Shown: one piece after another, positions 45,036-53,669 of the stretch
How the letters are laid out: each line of letters begins with the position of its first letter
How positions within the stretch are numbered: the stretch's first letter is position 1
Source of the DNA: Balneolia bacterium
Lineage (GTDB): Bacteria; Bacteroidota; Rhodothermia; Balneolales; Cyclonatronaceae
Reading direction: 5' to 3'
Assembly (NCBI GenBank): GCA_022565795.1
Contig: JAIUMA010000013.1
Location: forward strand, 1-64,000
Length of the DNA stretch: 64,000 bases
Position numbers and translations under genes: made by a program
The notes under the pieces: model-generated
The model's database searches: none
Told to the model about the DNA's origin: nothing
Seen by the model: the letters and a program-made list of their open reading frames with translations, nothing else

Positions 45036-46577
45036 ATGGAATTAGCATCACCACAATTGGTTACAGCCGGATGGATTCTGGTGGGCGTGTACGCGGCCGT
45101 CATTCTCTGGTTTGTGGTCCGCGGGGCGAAGAAAATCACCAATATTGATGATTACGCCCTGGGCAGCGTGCTGTTTTCGCCCTATGCGGTGGGGCTGTCG
45201 CTGGCGGCGTCCATCACCAGCGCGGCCACGTTTATCATTAATCCAGGCTTTGTGGCGCTCTACGGCATTTCTGGGGTACTTTCAATGGCGATAGCGCTGC
45301 CCTTTGCGGCCCTGATTTCGCTGGTTCTGCTAACCAAAGGCTTCCGCAAGCACGGCACCACGGTGAAGGCGCTCACCATGGCGCAGTGGATGGAAACCAT
45401 GTACAAGAGCAAGAAATACGGCATCTTTTTCGGATTTCTGTCGCTGCTGCTCATCACCTTTATCGTGTTGATTTGCGTGGGCCTCACGAAAGTGCTGTCG
45501 GCATCCCTCAACATTCCTGAACTCTATACGCTTATCGGCATAGTGACCTTCGTTTTTGGCTATATGATGTTCGGCGGGGCCAACTCCATGGTCTATACGA
45601 ATACCATTCAGGCGGTGCTGATGCTCATCGTAGCCGTAATCCTGCTGGGCTCCGGATATGAGCACTTCAGCGACGGGGTGCGCGGATTCCTGGGCAAGCT
45701 GGAGGCTATCGACCCATTGCTGGTTTCGACCACCAACGAATCGAGCTTTCTGTTCCGGGACTTCTTTGAAATTTTCGTTGCCCAGTTCATCGTGGGCATT
45801 GCCATTATTTGTCAGCCGCACATCCTCACCAAGTCGCTGCTGCTGAAAAGTGATGATGATGTTAACAAATACCTTGTTGTGGGTATAGGGGCCCAGTTGC
45901 TGTTTTTCTTCGTGGTCTTTACCGGCCTGTACATTCGCATCACTTTCCCGGATTTAAGCCCGGGTGGCACGGTCATTCCGATGGACGGGCTGGTTTCGGC
46001 CTATGTGGTTAGTGAATTCCCGGTATTTGTTGGATTGATTGTAGTGATGGGCCTGATCTCGGCCGGACTGTCCACGCTGGAAAGCCTCATACAATCACTT
46101 TCAACAACCATCACAAAAGACATTCTGGAGCCGTTGTTCGGCAAGAAGCTCGGGATGAAAGCCAAAGGCGGAAGCAACGTCTTCATAAACAAAATTGTGA
46201 TAGTGGTGCTGGCAGTTATTACGGTATTCGTAAGCTGGGATCAGCTTGTGAATCCGAACCTGAGCGTCGGAATTTTTGCCCAGAACGGTGTCTATGCCTA
46301 TTTCTCAGCCGCCTTTGTCCCAATTCTGATGGGCATGTTTTTCAAAGGCGTGCCATTGATGGCACCGGTGCTGGCATCGGTAACGGCCGTGGTGGTGCAC
46401 TTCACCATTTATTATGGTCAGCTTTCCATCCCGTTTTCGCAGGCCGATGGTCAGAATCCGGGAGTGGCTGCAGCCGTGGCCATCATCATGTCGGTGGTGG
46501 TTGGTTTCTCGACCTATTTCTTGAAGACCACGCCACAGCTGAGGTCAGCCGCAAAGGGCAACGGAGCCGATAAATGA
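45036..46577 (+). CDS. Sodium:solute symporter (SSS family)
   Basis: 513 residues with about 13 hydrophobic segments in the LeuT-like order: GWILVGVYAAVILWFVVRGA, SPYAVGLSLAASITSAATFI, LSMAIALPFAALISLVLL and so on. The SSS signature region ITSAATFIINPGFVALYGIS and VGLIVVMGLISAGLSTLESL are typical, closest to PutP/ActP-type transporters of organic acids or amino acids. It lies between the KAS III-like gene and an acyl-CoA synthetase, so I infer uptake of the carboxylate that is then activated. The substrate cannot be read from sequence. Confidence 0.9.
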   Translation: MELASPQLVTAGWILVGVYAAVILWFVVRGAKKITNIDDYALGSVLFSPYAVGLSLAASITSAATFIINPGFVALYGISGVLSMAIALPFAALISLVLLTKGFRKHGTTVKALTMAQWMETMYKSKKYGIFFGFLSLLLITFIVLICVGLTKVLSASLNIPELYTLIGIVTFVFGYMMFGGANSMVYTNTIQAVLMLIVAVILLGSGYEHFSDGVRGFLGKLEAIDPLLVSTTNESSFLFRDFFEIFVAQFIVGIAIICQPHILTKSLLLKSDDDVNKYLVVGIGAQLLFFFVVFTGLYIRITFPDLSPGGTVIPMDGLVSAYVVSEFPVFVGLIVVMGLISAGLSTLESLIQSLSTTITKDILEPLFGKKLGMKAKGGSNVFINKIVIVVLAVITVFVSWDQLVNPNLSVGIFAQNGVYAYFSAAFVPILMGMFFKGVPLMAPVLASVTAVVVHFTIYYGQLSIPFSQADGQNPGVAAAVAIIMSVVVGFSTYFLKTTPQLRSAAKGNGADK

Positions 46578-46623
46578 TAAATATAATATCTATATTAGAT
46601 TATGGAGCTGTAAGCTGAACGTT

Positions 46624-48171
46624 ATGGAAAAAAAGGCATTTATAGCGAATAAACCGGCATTCGAAGGGGTCCATAGCGACTGGATTTCGAAGTGGGCGCA
46701 GTATTCTCCAAAGGCGGTAATGCTGCAGGATGATGAGAGCGGCAGCAGCATCACCTACGGCGAGTCGAAGCGAATGATGATGCGCACCGCCGGTATGTTG
46801 CAGCATACATACGGAGTTAAAAAAGGCGACCGGGTTGCCGTGTTGGCACTGAATCACATTGAGTATGTGGTGCTGTTTTTTGCCATCCAAAAGCTGGGCG
46901 CGATCATGGTGCCACTCAATTTCCGTCTGGCCGCCCCCGAGCTGGCCTATCAGCTGGAAGACAGCTCGCCATCGCTGCTGCTTGTTGAATCCGATTTTGT
47001 TGAAACCATCGAACAAACCGGATGGAAGGGTGAGCGCATTCTGCTTGATACCAAAGACGGTTTTGTGGCACGCATGTACTTCACCTCGCCCGACGATGAG
47101 GCCGAAACCGAATTTCCCGAAAACGGTTTTGATGACTGCTGCATGATTCTCTACACCTCAGGCACCACGGGCCGCCCGAAAGGCGCTATGATTACCAACG
47201 GCATGCTCTTCTGGAATTCAGTAAATACCGGACTAAGGCTGAATCTCGTGCAGAGCGACATCACCCTCACTTTTGCGCCATTTTTTCACACCGGCGGCTG
47301 GAACGTGTTGACCACGCCCTTCATCCACCGCGGAGCAAAGCTGATTCTGCTGCGTAAGTTCGATCCGGAAAGAGTGCTTGAATTATGCGATTCGGAGAAA
47401 GTCAGCATCCTGTTCGGCGTGCCCACTATGATGGATATGCTCTATCGTGCGAAAGGCTTTGCAGCATCAAAACTTAAGGAGCTGCGCTACGCCATTGTTG
47501 GCGGCGAGCCCATGCCGGTGCCGCTAATTGAGGCCTGGCAGGATAAGGGCGTACCAATTCGTCAGGGCTACGGGCTCACAGAGTTTGGTCCGAACGTATT
47601 TTCGCTGAATGAAGAAGACGCCATCCGCAAAAAAGGCTCGATAGGCTTTCCGAATTTTTATATAGCGGCGGCTGTACGAAAAGACGACGGCACCTTTGCC
47701 GCAGACAACGAGCCGGGCGAGCTGGTGCTGCGCGGTCCGGTCTGTATGAAGGGCTACTGGAACAAGCCGGAGGAGACCGAAAAAACGATGGCCGACGGCT
47801 GGCTGCTTACTGGCGATATCGTAAAGCGCGATGAAGAGGGCTATTTCTACGTAATTGACCGTAAGAAAGAGATGTTCATCAGCGGGGCGGAAAACGTCTA
47901 TCCGGCTGAGGTCGAGCACGTGTTCCGGACGCATCCCGCCGTGCGGGAAATAGCTGTGATTGGCGTGCCTGATCCGAAGTGGGGCGAAACCGGCAAGGCG
48001 TTTATCGTCTGCAGCGAAGGGCATCACCCTACACCCGAAGAGCTGATGAGCTGGGCACGCACGAAGCTGGCCAAATACAAAGTACCGTCACACTACGAAT
48101 ATATTGATGAGCTGCCGAAAAGCGACAGCGGCAAGATCCTGAAGCGCAAACTGAAGGAGCCCAAAGCATGA
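46624..48171 (+). CDS. AMP-forming acyl-CoA synthetase
   Basis: 515-residue adenylating enzyme. It forms acyl-CoA from carboxylate, ATP and CoA. Motifs: P-loop ILYTSGTTGRPKGAMITNGM, GYGLTEFGPNVFS, GDIVKRDEEGYFYVIDRKKE (hinge), and the C-terminal KSDSGKILKRKL catalytic Lys. The N-terminal region (ALNHIEYVVLFFAIQKLGAI; MVPLNFRLAAPELAYQLEDS) is of the medium- to long-chain or aryl-CoA type. Chain length or ring preference cannot be fixed. Its stop overlaps the start of the MaoC gene (ATGA), indicating tight coupling. Confidence 0.93.
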   Translation: MEKKAFIANKPAFEGVHSDWISKWAQYSPKAVMLQDDESGSSITYGESKRMMMRTAGMLQHTYGVKKGDRVAVLALNHIEYVVLFFAIQKLGAIMVPLNFRLAAPELAYQLEDSSPSLLLVESDFVETIEQTGWKGERILLDTKDGFVARMYFTSPDDEAETEFPENGFDDCCMILYTSGTTGRPKGAMITNGMLFWNSVNTGLRLNLVQSDITLTFAPFFHTGGWNVLTTPFIHRGAKLILLRKFDPERVLELCDSEKVSILFGVPTMMDMLYRAKGFAASKLKELRYAIVGGEPMPVPLIEAWQDKGVPIRQGYGLTEFGPNVFSLNEEDAIRKKGSIGFPNFYIAAAVRKDDGTFAADNEPGELVLRGPVCMKGYWNKPEETEKTMADGWLLTGDIVKRDEEGYFYVIDRKKEMFISGAENVYPAEVEHVFRTHPAVREIAVIGVPDPKWGETGKAFIVCSEGHHPTPEELMSWARTKLAKYKVPSHYEYIDELPKSDSGKILKRKLKEPKA

Positions 48172-48596
48172 GTAAAGAGCTGACCATACACGACATCAAA
48201 ACAGGAGATTCGGCTTCTTTTACGAAGACCATTTCGGAAGAGGTTGTGAACGCTTTCGCAGAGATAACCGGAGATTTTAATCCACTGCATATCGATTTGG
48301 AATACGCCGCAAAATCCCGCTTTGGCGGCCGTATTTCGCACGGTGCGATTCTGGCCGGACTGATTTCCACCGTCGTAGGCATGAAGCTGCCCGGTCCGGG
48401 GGCACTCTACGCCTCCCAGAGCCTGAATTTTTTAAAGCCGGTTTTTATCGGGGATACGATTACGGCCAGTGTGGTCGTGACAATCCGCGTTGAGGAACGC
48501 AACAGAATTGTATTAAAAACCAGCTGCACAAACCAGCATGGTGAAGAAGTGGCTGAAGGGAAATCAATACTGCTGCCTTCAAAACCAAAAAAATAA
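48168..48596 (+). CDS. MaoC-family (R)-specific enoyl-CoA hydratase
   Basis: 142 residues of hot-dog fold. The hydratase-2 motif is AFAEITGDFNPLHIDLEYAA (catalytic Asp and His), then KSRFGGRISHGAILAGLIST, as in PhaJ. The PhaJ type adds water to trans-2-enoyl-CoA to give (R)-3-hydroxyacyl-CoA, the substrate handled by a FabG/PhaB-type SDR such as the one at 43275. Translationally coupled to the acyl-CoA synthetase. This supports a beta-oxidation-like sequence with R-stereochemistry. Confidence 0.92.
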   Translation: MSKELTIHDIKTGDSASFTKTISEEVVNAFAEITGDFNPLHIDLEYAAKSRFGGRISHGAILAGLISTVVGMKLPGPGALYASQSLNFLKPVFIGDTITASVVVTIRVEERNRIVLKTSCTNQHGEEVAEGKSILLPSKPKK

Positions 48597-48652
48597 ATGC
48601 ATACAGCGACACAAAAAACCAACCAATAAAACCCTTACAAGAGGTCAAAACC

Positions 48653-49156
48653 ATGAAAAAATATCTGTTACTAATAGCCGCATTCTCGCTTACGTTTGCA
48701 GGAATCGCGTGCGACTCATCATCAACCGATGCCAACGACGTAGACGAAGATCCGCTCTTTGGCGTATGGCTGTCTGAAGGCGAAAATATTGCGCCCGGAC
48801 TTGCTGGTCCTCCGTTTAACAATGTGAGAATCGATGCCACATTTAACGATGACAACACCTACTTCGTAGAGTCTGAAGACGCCGAAGGTGCCGTTGTTCA
48901 GTTTACCGGTACTTACCAGACTACGGAACCAAACAGCGAAGGTATCCGTGGTATCACGCTGAACCAGTCTACTCCTGCTGCCCTTGTTTCATCCGGAATT
49001 TTCCGTATTGAAGGCAGCACCATGCAGTATGAAGTAATTCAGGAAGGACTTACAGGCGTTGAGCCTCCAACCGTTGAAGGCGGCTTTGGCAGCACAAATG
49101 TTGGCGGCAACCCAACCGGTCCGTTCTGGATTCAGAGCTATGTTCGCGTAGACTAA
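48653..49156 (+). CDS. Small lipoprotein, lipocalin-like
   Basis: 167 residues: MKKYLLLIAAFSLTFAGIAC is a lipoprotein signal. The mature part starts with acidic residues (TDANDVDEDPLFGVWLSEGE) and continues with strands such as NVRIDATFNDDNTYFVESED and FTGTYQTTEPNSEGIRGITL, typical of small lipocalin-like domains that start with W-based GVW motifs. No catalytic motif is seen. It is the last gene before the terminator, 56 bp after the MaoC gene, and may bind the pathway ligand at the membrane. Confidence 0.75.
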   Translation: MKKYLLLIAAFSLTFAGIACDSSSTDANDVDEDPLFGVWLSEGENIAPGLAGPPFNNVRIDATFNDDNTYFVESEDAEGAVVQFTGTYQTTEPNSEGIRGITLNQSTPAALVSSGIFRIEGSTMQYEVIQEGLTGVEPPTVEGGFGSTNVGGNPTGPFWIQSYVRVD

Positions 49157-49180
49157 GGTCTATCTGAGCTAATCATAAGT

Positions 49181-49214
49181 CCGCCCGGCAGCGTGTTCCG
49201 CCGGGCGGCTTTTT
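49181..49214 (+). terminator. Terminator at the end of the SDR-to-lipoprotein operon
   Basis: Stem CCGCCCGGC / GCCGGGCGG with a 10-nt loop and a T5 tail, separating the operon from the outer-membrane protein gene. Confidence 0.88.
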
Positions 49215-49275
49215 AAAACTGCTGTATGTAATACTCTATCTGATTTTTCCACATGTATCCACTCATGAGGCTGTT

Positions 49276-50859
49276 ATGAAACACTTAGCTACACTTTTTA
49301 TTTTGATGCTCTTCAGCATGCCGGCTTTGGCGCAGGTAGTCGAAACCAGCGATCTGCCCGACCGCAGCGAAGAAGACCGCATTCGCCTGACCGATCCGCT
49401 TCCGGGCGAGTTTCAGTTTATCGGCTACTCCTTTACCCGGACAACCACCTCGAATATCACTCCGGTAAACGACGTGCTGCAGGGCCAGGTTATCGGCCGG
49501 CTGTTCGGGCGTAATTCTACCGAAACGGTTGACCGTGCCGGATTTTACACCGAGCAGCGCTTTGTGCCGCTGTTTGTGTATCGGCCTTCTATTCTGGACG
49601 GTTATGCCACGTTCCGCGGACTTTTCAAGATCGACTACACCTGGGGTGACCAGGCCTACGGAATCGGAAACAACCGCGGGGGCGCCATCAGCGGGGGGAA
49701 CATCAACCTGCAAACCCTCATGGCAAACGTGGATATACGTCCCCCGGAAAGCTGGTACAACGTTGTGATTGGTCTTCAAAGAATTTTCGACAGCCCGTAT
49801 GACCCGAACGTGCTGGGTTTGGAGTTTTTTCAAACTACTGGCTATAAGCTCAGCTTCTGGGGTACGCAGGCCGTGGGCGCGAGCTGGTACATGAGGCCGC
49901 ACCAGGCGATTAACGCCCGTCTGGGTTTTTTCCAGCTTTGGGAGAATCAGATTACCCGCGACGACGATGTGTTTATTGTGATGGGTGATGTGGCTACGCG
50001 TCCGAGTCCAAAAATTGAACTGGGATTCAACCTGTGGTATCTGCGCGATACGGCCAAAGGAGCCGGAGGGATTTCGGTGCTGGGTCAGGGACTGACGAGC
50101 GCACTTTCAGAGTATAACGGCGCGCCGAGAATTAACTTCGCGGGAGGGAGCAGTCAGCGCTATAAAGCCGATTTGTTTTGGGCGGGTACCAACATCAACT
50201 GGAACCGGAACTTTGTGCACGGCCCGACTTCATTCAACGCCTACGCCATTACCAACTTTGGCAACATTTCGCCTATAGATGAAACCGTGGACGACATCAG
50301 CGTGCTGGGCGCAACGTTCAACGCGCAGGTGGCCTACCGCTACGGTATGACCAACAACGATCGCGTGTGGCTGGAAGGTATTTTTACGACCGGTGATGAA
50401 GACGGCGCGGCCGACGGCACCCTCAACAGCGTGCTTACGGGCAACGTGTGGGGCTCGCCGGTAGGCATTTACAGCTCGCACCGCGCCATGCTGCTGTTCC
50501 CCGATCCGCAGGTGGTGAACCGCTACTACTCTATGGTTCATGATATTTCCAATATGGGGCTTGGCGTGGCTGGCGGCTCGGTGAACTTCATGAAAGACAT
50601 CATTCCGCATAAATTCAGCGCCAAAGTGGGCTCGGCCATTGCGTTCAGCAACTACGCGCTCCCGGGCGGCGGGAATCATATCGGTACGGAAATCAACGGC
50701 GAGCTGAAGTACAATCTCCGGGTGTTCCTTACCCTGGGTTTAAGCGGCGGTTACGTGTTTACCGGTGATTTTTATGATGCGCCCGGAGCAACCAATTCCG
50801 GCGTCCATCCCGACAACCCATGGGTGGCTTTTGTGTCGCTCACGTGGCTGATGTTTTAA
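49276..50859 (+). CDS. Outer-membrane beta-barrel protein (porin-like)
   Basis: 527 residues with signal peptide MKHLATLFILMLFSMPALAQ. The mature part consists of repeated aromatic strands: GQVIGRLFGRNSTETVDRAG, GYATFRGLFKIDYTWGDQAY, WYNVVIGLQRIFDSPYDPNV, and WVAFVSLTWLMF at the C-terminus with the terminal Phe that helps BAM insertion. It resembles large alginate-export or carbohydrate-porin-like barrels but is not clearly one of them. Position after the catabolic operon and before an alpha/beta-hydrolase lipoprotein (24-bp gap) suggests that it passes the substrate across the outer membrane. Confidence 0.8.
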   Translation: MKHLATLFILMLFSMPALAQVVETSDLPDRSEEDRIRLTDPLPGEFQFIGYSFTRTTTSNITPVNDVLQGQVIGRLFGRNSTETVDRAGFYTEQRFVPLFVYRPSILDGYATFRGLFKIDYTWGDQAYGIGNNRGGAISGGNINLQTLMANVDIRPPESWYNVVIGLQRIFDSPYDPNVLGLEFFQTTGYKLSFWGTQAVGASWYMRPHQAINARLGFFQLWENQITRDDDVFIVMGDVATRPSPKIELGFNLWYLRDTAKGAGGISVLGQGLTSALSEYNGAPRINFAGGSSQRYKADLFWAGTNINWNRNFVHGPTSFNAYAITNFGNISPIDETVDDISVLGATFNAQVAYRYGMTNNDRVWLEGIFTTGDEDGAADGTLNSVLTGNVWGSPVGIYSSHRAMLLFPDPQVVNRYYSMVHDISNMGLGVAGGSVNFMKDIIPHKFSAKVGSAIAFSNYALPGGGNHIGTEINGELKYNLRVFLTLGLSGGYVFTGDFYDAPGATNSGVHPDNPWVAFVSLTWLMF

Positions 50860-50883
50860 TTCATACTTTTAAGGAAACCGATT

Positions 50884-51837
50884 ATGAAAAAGCTGATTTT
50901 AATCACTCTGGCGCTAATTCTTGCTTCCTGCGCGGGCGTGCGCTATGCGGATAAGCCGGCCCTGGAGTTTGAGGATATCGATTATGGCTTCGACGTGCAT
51001 TATGCCTTTTCCGACGAGCACGAAATGCCGCGTATCGCCTATATAGACGAAGGCAGCGGTGACAAAACCCTGCTGCTGGTGCATGGACTGGCCAGCAACG
51101 CCGGATTCTGGCGCTACAATATTACGGCACTTTCACGAGATTTCAGGGTTATAGCCGTGGACCTTCCCGGCTACGGTAAGTCACAAAAAGGTGACTATCC
51201 TTACGGCATGAAGTTCTGGGCCGAAATGCTGGACGGCTTCATAGCCGAGCTTGGACTCGAAAACGTGGTATATGTGGGTCATTCGATGGGCGGTCAGATT
51301 GGCATCACGCTGTCGATTGAGTATCCCGACGCCATCGACGAGCTGGTTCTTGCCGCTCCGGCCGGAATTGAAAGCTTCTCCCCGGGTTCGGGTGACTGGC
51401 TGGCCAGCGTTTTCACCATGCACGGCGTAAAAAACACCACCGAGCCTGCAATTCGCGAAAATCTTTCCATCAACTTTTACCGATGGAACAGCCGCTGGGA
51501 GTGGATGGTGGAAGAGCGCGTGCGCATGGCGAAAGCCCGTGAAATGGATGAGTTTGCCTATACCGTGGTGCAATCCATAAACGCTATGCTCGACGAGCCG
51601 ACCTCGCACAGATTGCATCAGGTGAATCATCCCACGCTGATTGTTTACGGTGAATACGACGGCCTCATTCCCAACCGCTTTCTGAATCCCGGCTTTCCGT
51701 CCGCAGTGTTTCAGAAGGGGCATGAAGCCATTCCAAACAGCACGCTGGTCGAGCTCAGAAGAGCAGGCCATATGCTGATGATAGAGCGGCCGGATGCCTT
51801 TAACGTGGCCGTTGCGACCTTTGCGCGGTCAAATTAA
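50884..51837 (+). CDS. Alpha/beta-hydrolase lipoprotein
   Basis: 317 residues. MKKLILITLALILASC is a lipoprotein signal; AAGGAAACC lies upstream of the ATG as a plausible RBS. The hydrolase fold shows LLLVHGLASNAGFWRYNI (oxyanion HG), the nucleophile elbow YVGHSMGGQIGI, the acid LIVYGEYDGLIPN and the base RRAGHMLMIERPDAF. This matches the esterase / C-C-hydrolase group. As a surface or periplasmic lipoprotein beside a barrel protein it probably releases the carboxylate (or alcohol) that the operon upstream then metabolises. This functional link is inferred. Confidence 0.9.
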   Translation: MKKLILITLALILASCAGVRYADKPALEFEDIDYGFDVHYAFSDEHEMPRIAYIDEGSGDKTLLLVHGLASNAGFWRYNITALSRDFRVIAVDLPGYGKSQKGDYPYGMKFWAEMLDGFIAELGLENVVYVGHSMGGQIGITLSIEYPDAIDELVLAAPAGIESFSPGSGDWLASVFTMHGVKNTTEPAIRENLSINFYRWNSRWEWMVEERVRMAKAREMDEFAYTVVQSINAMLDEPTSHRLHQVNHPTLIVYGEYDGLIPNRFLNPGFPSAVFQKGHEAIPNSTLVELRRAGHMLMIERPDAFNVAVATFARSN

Positions 51838-51868
51838 TAGATTTTGGCCTTGATTTAGCCTGTAGGCG

Positions 51869-51889
51869 AAACACTAAAAAGGAAAGCAC
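51869..51889. repeat. 21-bp inverted repeat, left copy
   Basis: AAACACTAAAAAGGAAAGCA followed by C. Its reverse complement occurs at 53479-53499 with a single mismatch. The two copies flank the alpha/beta-hydrolase gene at 51988. Confidence 0.65.
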
Positions 51890-51987
51890 AAAAAAACACG
51901 AAGTTTAGATAGTGCTTTCCTGAACTCCGTTCCGAGTGCTCTGCAGTAATTCACAATTCACCATTGAAAATTCACCATTGCGAGCGA

Positions 51988-53019
51988 ATGCGAGCCTTGT
52001 TTATTGAAGAACAGCATCTGCTTTCGGGTGGTAATCCGGAAGGCATGCCTGTGGTGTTCATCCATGGAAATACAAGTACATCTTCCGTTTGGGGGCCGCT
52101 TATTTCCATGATGGATTCCGATAAATACTTTTGTCTCGCGCCCGACCTCAACGGCTTCGGCAAAACGCACATGCGCCCGGTTGACGCGCGCACGGGCGTT
52201 CGGGACTGGGCGATCGATATAGTTAATCTGCTGGATACTTTTGGCATTGCGAAAGCCCGCTTTGTCTGCAGCTCACTCGGCGGCATTGTGGGCTGGTGGC
52301 TGCTGGCGCATCACGGGGAGCGCATCGAATCGCTGGTGCAGATTGCTCCGGGCTCGCCCTTTGGATTTGGGGGTACGCAGGGTGATGACGGCCGGGCCAA
52401 CTTCCCAGATTTTGCCGGTTCGGGTGGCGGAATGAGTAATCCCGCGCTGGTGGAGCGCATCCGGAAAGGAGACCGCTCTCAGGATGAGCCAAAGATGACT
52501 TCACCCGCATGGGTATTGCAAAACTACGTATTCCGGAACAGCGTAACCCTGCATCCGGAGCATCCTTTTCTGGACGGGATGATGAGCCTCAGAGCCGGGG
52601 ACGAGGGCTTCCCGGGAAACGTGCTGAAATCTGAAAACTGGCCGGGCTATGCTCCAGGCGACAGCGGCATCGTAAACGCCATATCACCCAAACACCTGCA
52701 GGGTTTACGGGATGATGTGGTCAAAGCCGGAAAATCGATCTCACCTGTGCCGGTGCTCTGGCTGAGAGGAGGCGAAGACCGAATTGTAAGCGACCGCTCC
52801 GACTCCGACCCCGCCGTCCACGGAATGTCGGGCCTGATCCCCAATTGGCCCGGAAACGAAATTGCCCCTCCCCAGCCCATGCTCACCCAAACCCGCAGCA
52901 TGCTCCAAGCTTACGCCCAAAACGGCGGAACCTACAAAGAAGTCGTGCTGGAAAACCTCGGCCATTGTCCCTACGTGGAAGATCCCGAAGCCATAAGAAG
53001 TCTGATTTCTGATTTTTGA
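51988..53019 (+). CDS. Alpha/beta-hydrolase, cytosolic type
   Basis: About 343 residues from ATG at 51988 (a TTG at 51964 adds eight residues that lie within repeats). Fold markers: PVVFIHGNTSTSSVWGPLIS (oxyanion), RFVCSSLGGIVGWWLLAHHG (Ser nucleophile; Cys replaces the first Gly of the usual elbow), VLWLRGGEDRIVSD (acid) and LGHCPYVEDPEA (base). There is no signal peptide. A long insertion of about 110 residues between the nucleophile and acid, rich in Gly and Pro, is unusual. It lies between 21-bp inverted repeats and next to several other short repeats. Confidence 0.85.
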   Translation: MRALFIEEQHLLSGGNPEGMPVVFIHGNTSTSSVWGPLISMMDSDKYFCLAPDLNGFGKTHMRPVDARTGVRDWAIDIVNLLDTFGIAKARFVCSSLGGIVGWWLLAHHGERIESLVQIAPGSPFGFGGTQGDDGRANFPDFAGSGGGMSNPALVERIRKGDRSQDEPKMTSPAWVLQNYVFRNSVTLHPEHPFLDGMMSLRAGDEGFPGNVLKSENWPGYAPGDSGIVNAISPKHLQGLRDDVVKAGKSISPVPVLWLRGGEDRIVSDRSDSDPAVHGMSGLIPNWPGNEIAPPQPMLTQTRSMLQAYAQNGGTYKEVVLENLGHCPYVEDPEAIRSLISDF

Positions 53020-53230
53020 TATGCGAAGGAGGGATTCAGTTCTGAATTGCTCCCTTCATAAAGCAAAATATCAAAATGCTCTTTTGAAAAAGCATTTTGC
53101 AGACAAATCGAATCCGAGAGGTGCCATTTTGGGGTTGAGTTACAAGTCCATTATGCAATATGTCAGGGCTACAGTTTCTTAAATGCCATTGAACAAGCTT
53201 TGTAACTCAGTGCGAAACTCAGCACATCGA

Positions 53231-53256
53231 GCCTGCTCCGATAGTTCGGAGCAGGC
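53231..53256. repeat. Perfect hairpin in the intergenic region
   Basis: Arms GCCTGCTCCGA and TCGGAGCAGGC, loop TAGT. There is no T-run, so it is not a standard terminator for the gene ending 212 bp upstream. Confidence 0.65.
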
Positions 53257-53478
53257 GTAGCGATTCCCGCGAAGTTAAAAACAGCGCTCCCTGTTCCAAT
53301 GTACCCCAATTCAACTCTGTCAATTGATATACGCTTGTTAGATAAACACTAAATAAGTTGTTTACGGGATTTGATTCTTCAGTGACCCCTCGTGGGAATC
53401 CGCTGGATTATCTGAATTGAGATTTGTGTGAAAAGCATGAAAACACGCTGGGCCAAGGATCCAAATTAGTGCCCTTTA

Positions 53479-53499
53479 GTGCTTTGCTTTTTAGTGTTT
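53479..53499. repeat. 21-bp inverted repeat, right copy
   Basis: GTGCTTTGCTTTTTAGTGTT then T; reverse complement of 51869-51889 with one mismatch. Confidence 0.65.
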
Positions 53500-53669
53500 A
53501 CCTTCAATCTCTCTATCTGTAGCAACTGCACTCACCTGCTGACTACTGACTACTGTTTTCACTGTTGCCCTGGCAAACTGAAATCCTGCCGTACTGATTC
53601 TTGCATATTCCAACTTCTTGCGGTTTATTCTGTAGTACCCAAACGAACTCAACCTAAGTATTACGTATC

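Larger units (their letters stand above)
53020..53669. other. Repeat-rich intergenic region, no gene recognised
   Basis: 650 bp without a convincing reading frame. It holds a 9-bp stem CAAAATGCT / AGCATTTTG (53072-53099), an 11-bp stem GCCTGCTCCGA / TCGGAGCAGGC (53231-53256), the right copy of a 21-bp inverted repeat (53479-53499), and CTGACTACTGACTACTG near 53538. GCGATTCCCGCGAAG near 53260 recurs as GCGATTCCCACGAAG near 60708, and an inverted variant (CGTGGGAATCCGCT) lies near 53389. Confidence 0.6.

Noticed and set aside
49285-49902. 205-codon minus-strand frame opposite the outer-membrane barrel gene
   Set aside because: Complete overlap with a well-supported gene with signal peptide and C-terminal Phe; the antisense product shows no family features.
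51964-51987. Upstream TTG start for the alpha/beta-hydrolase
   Set aside because: The extra residues lie within a repeated AATTCACCATTG sequence, and ATG at 51988 gives a normal N-terminus.
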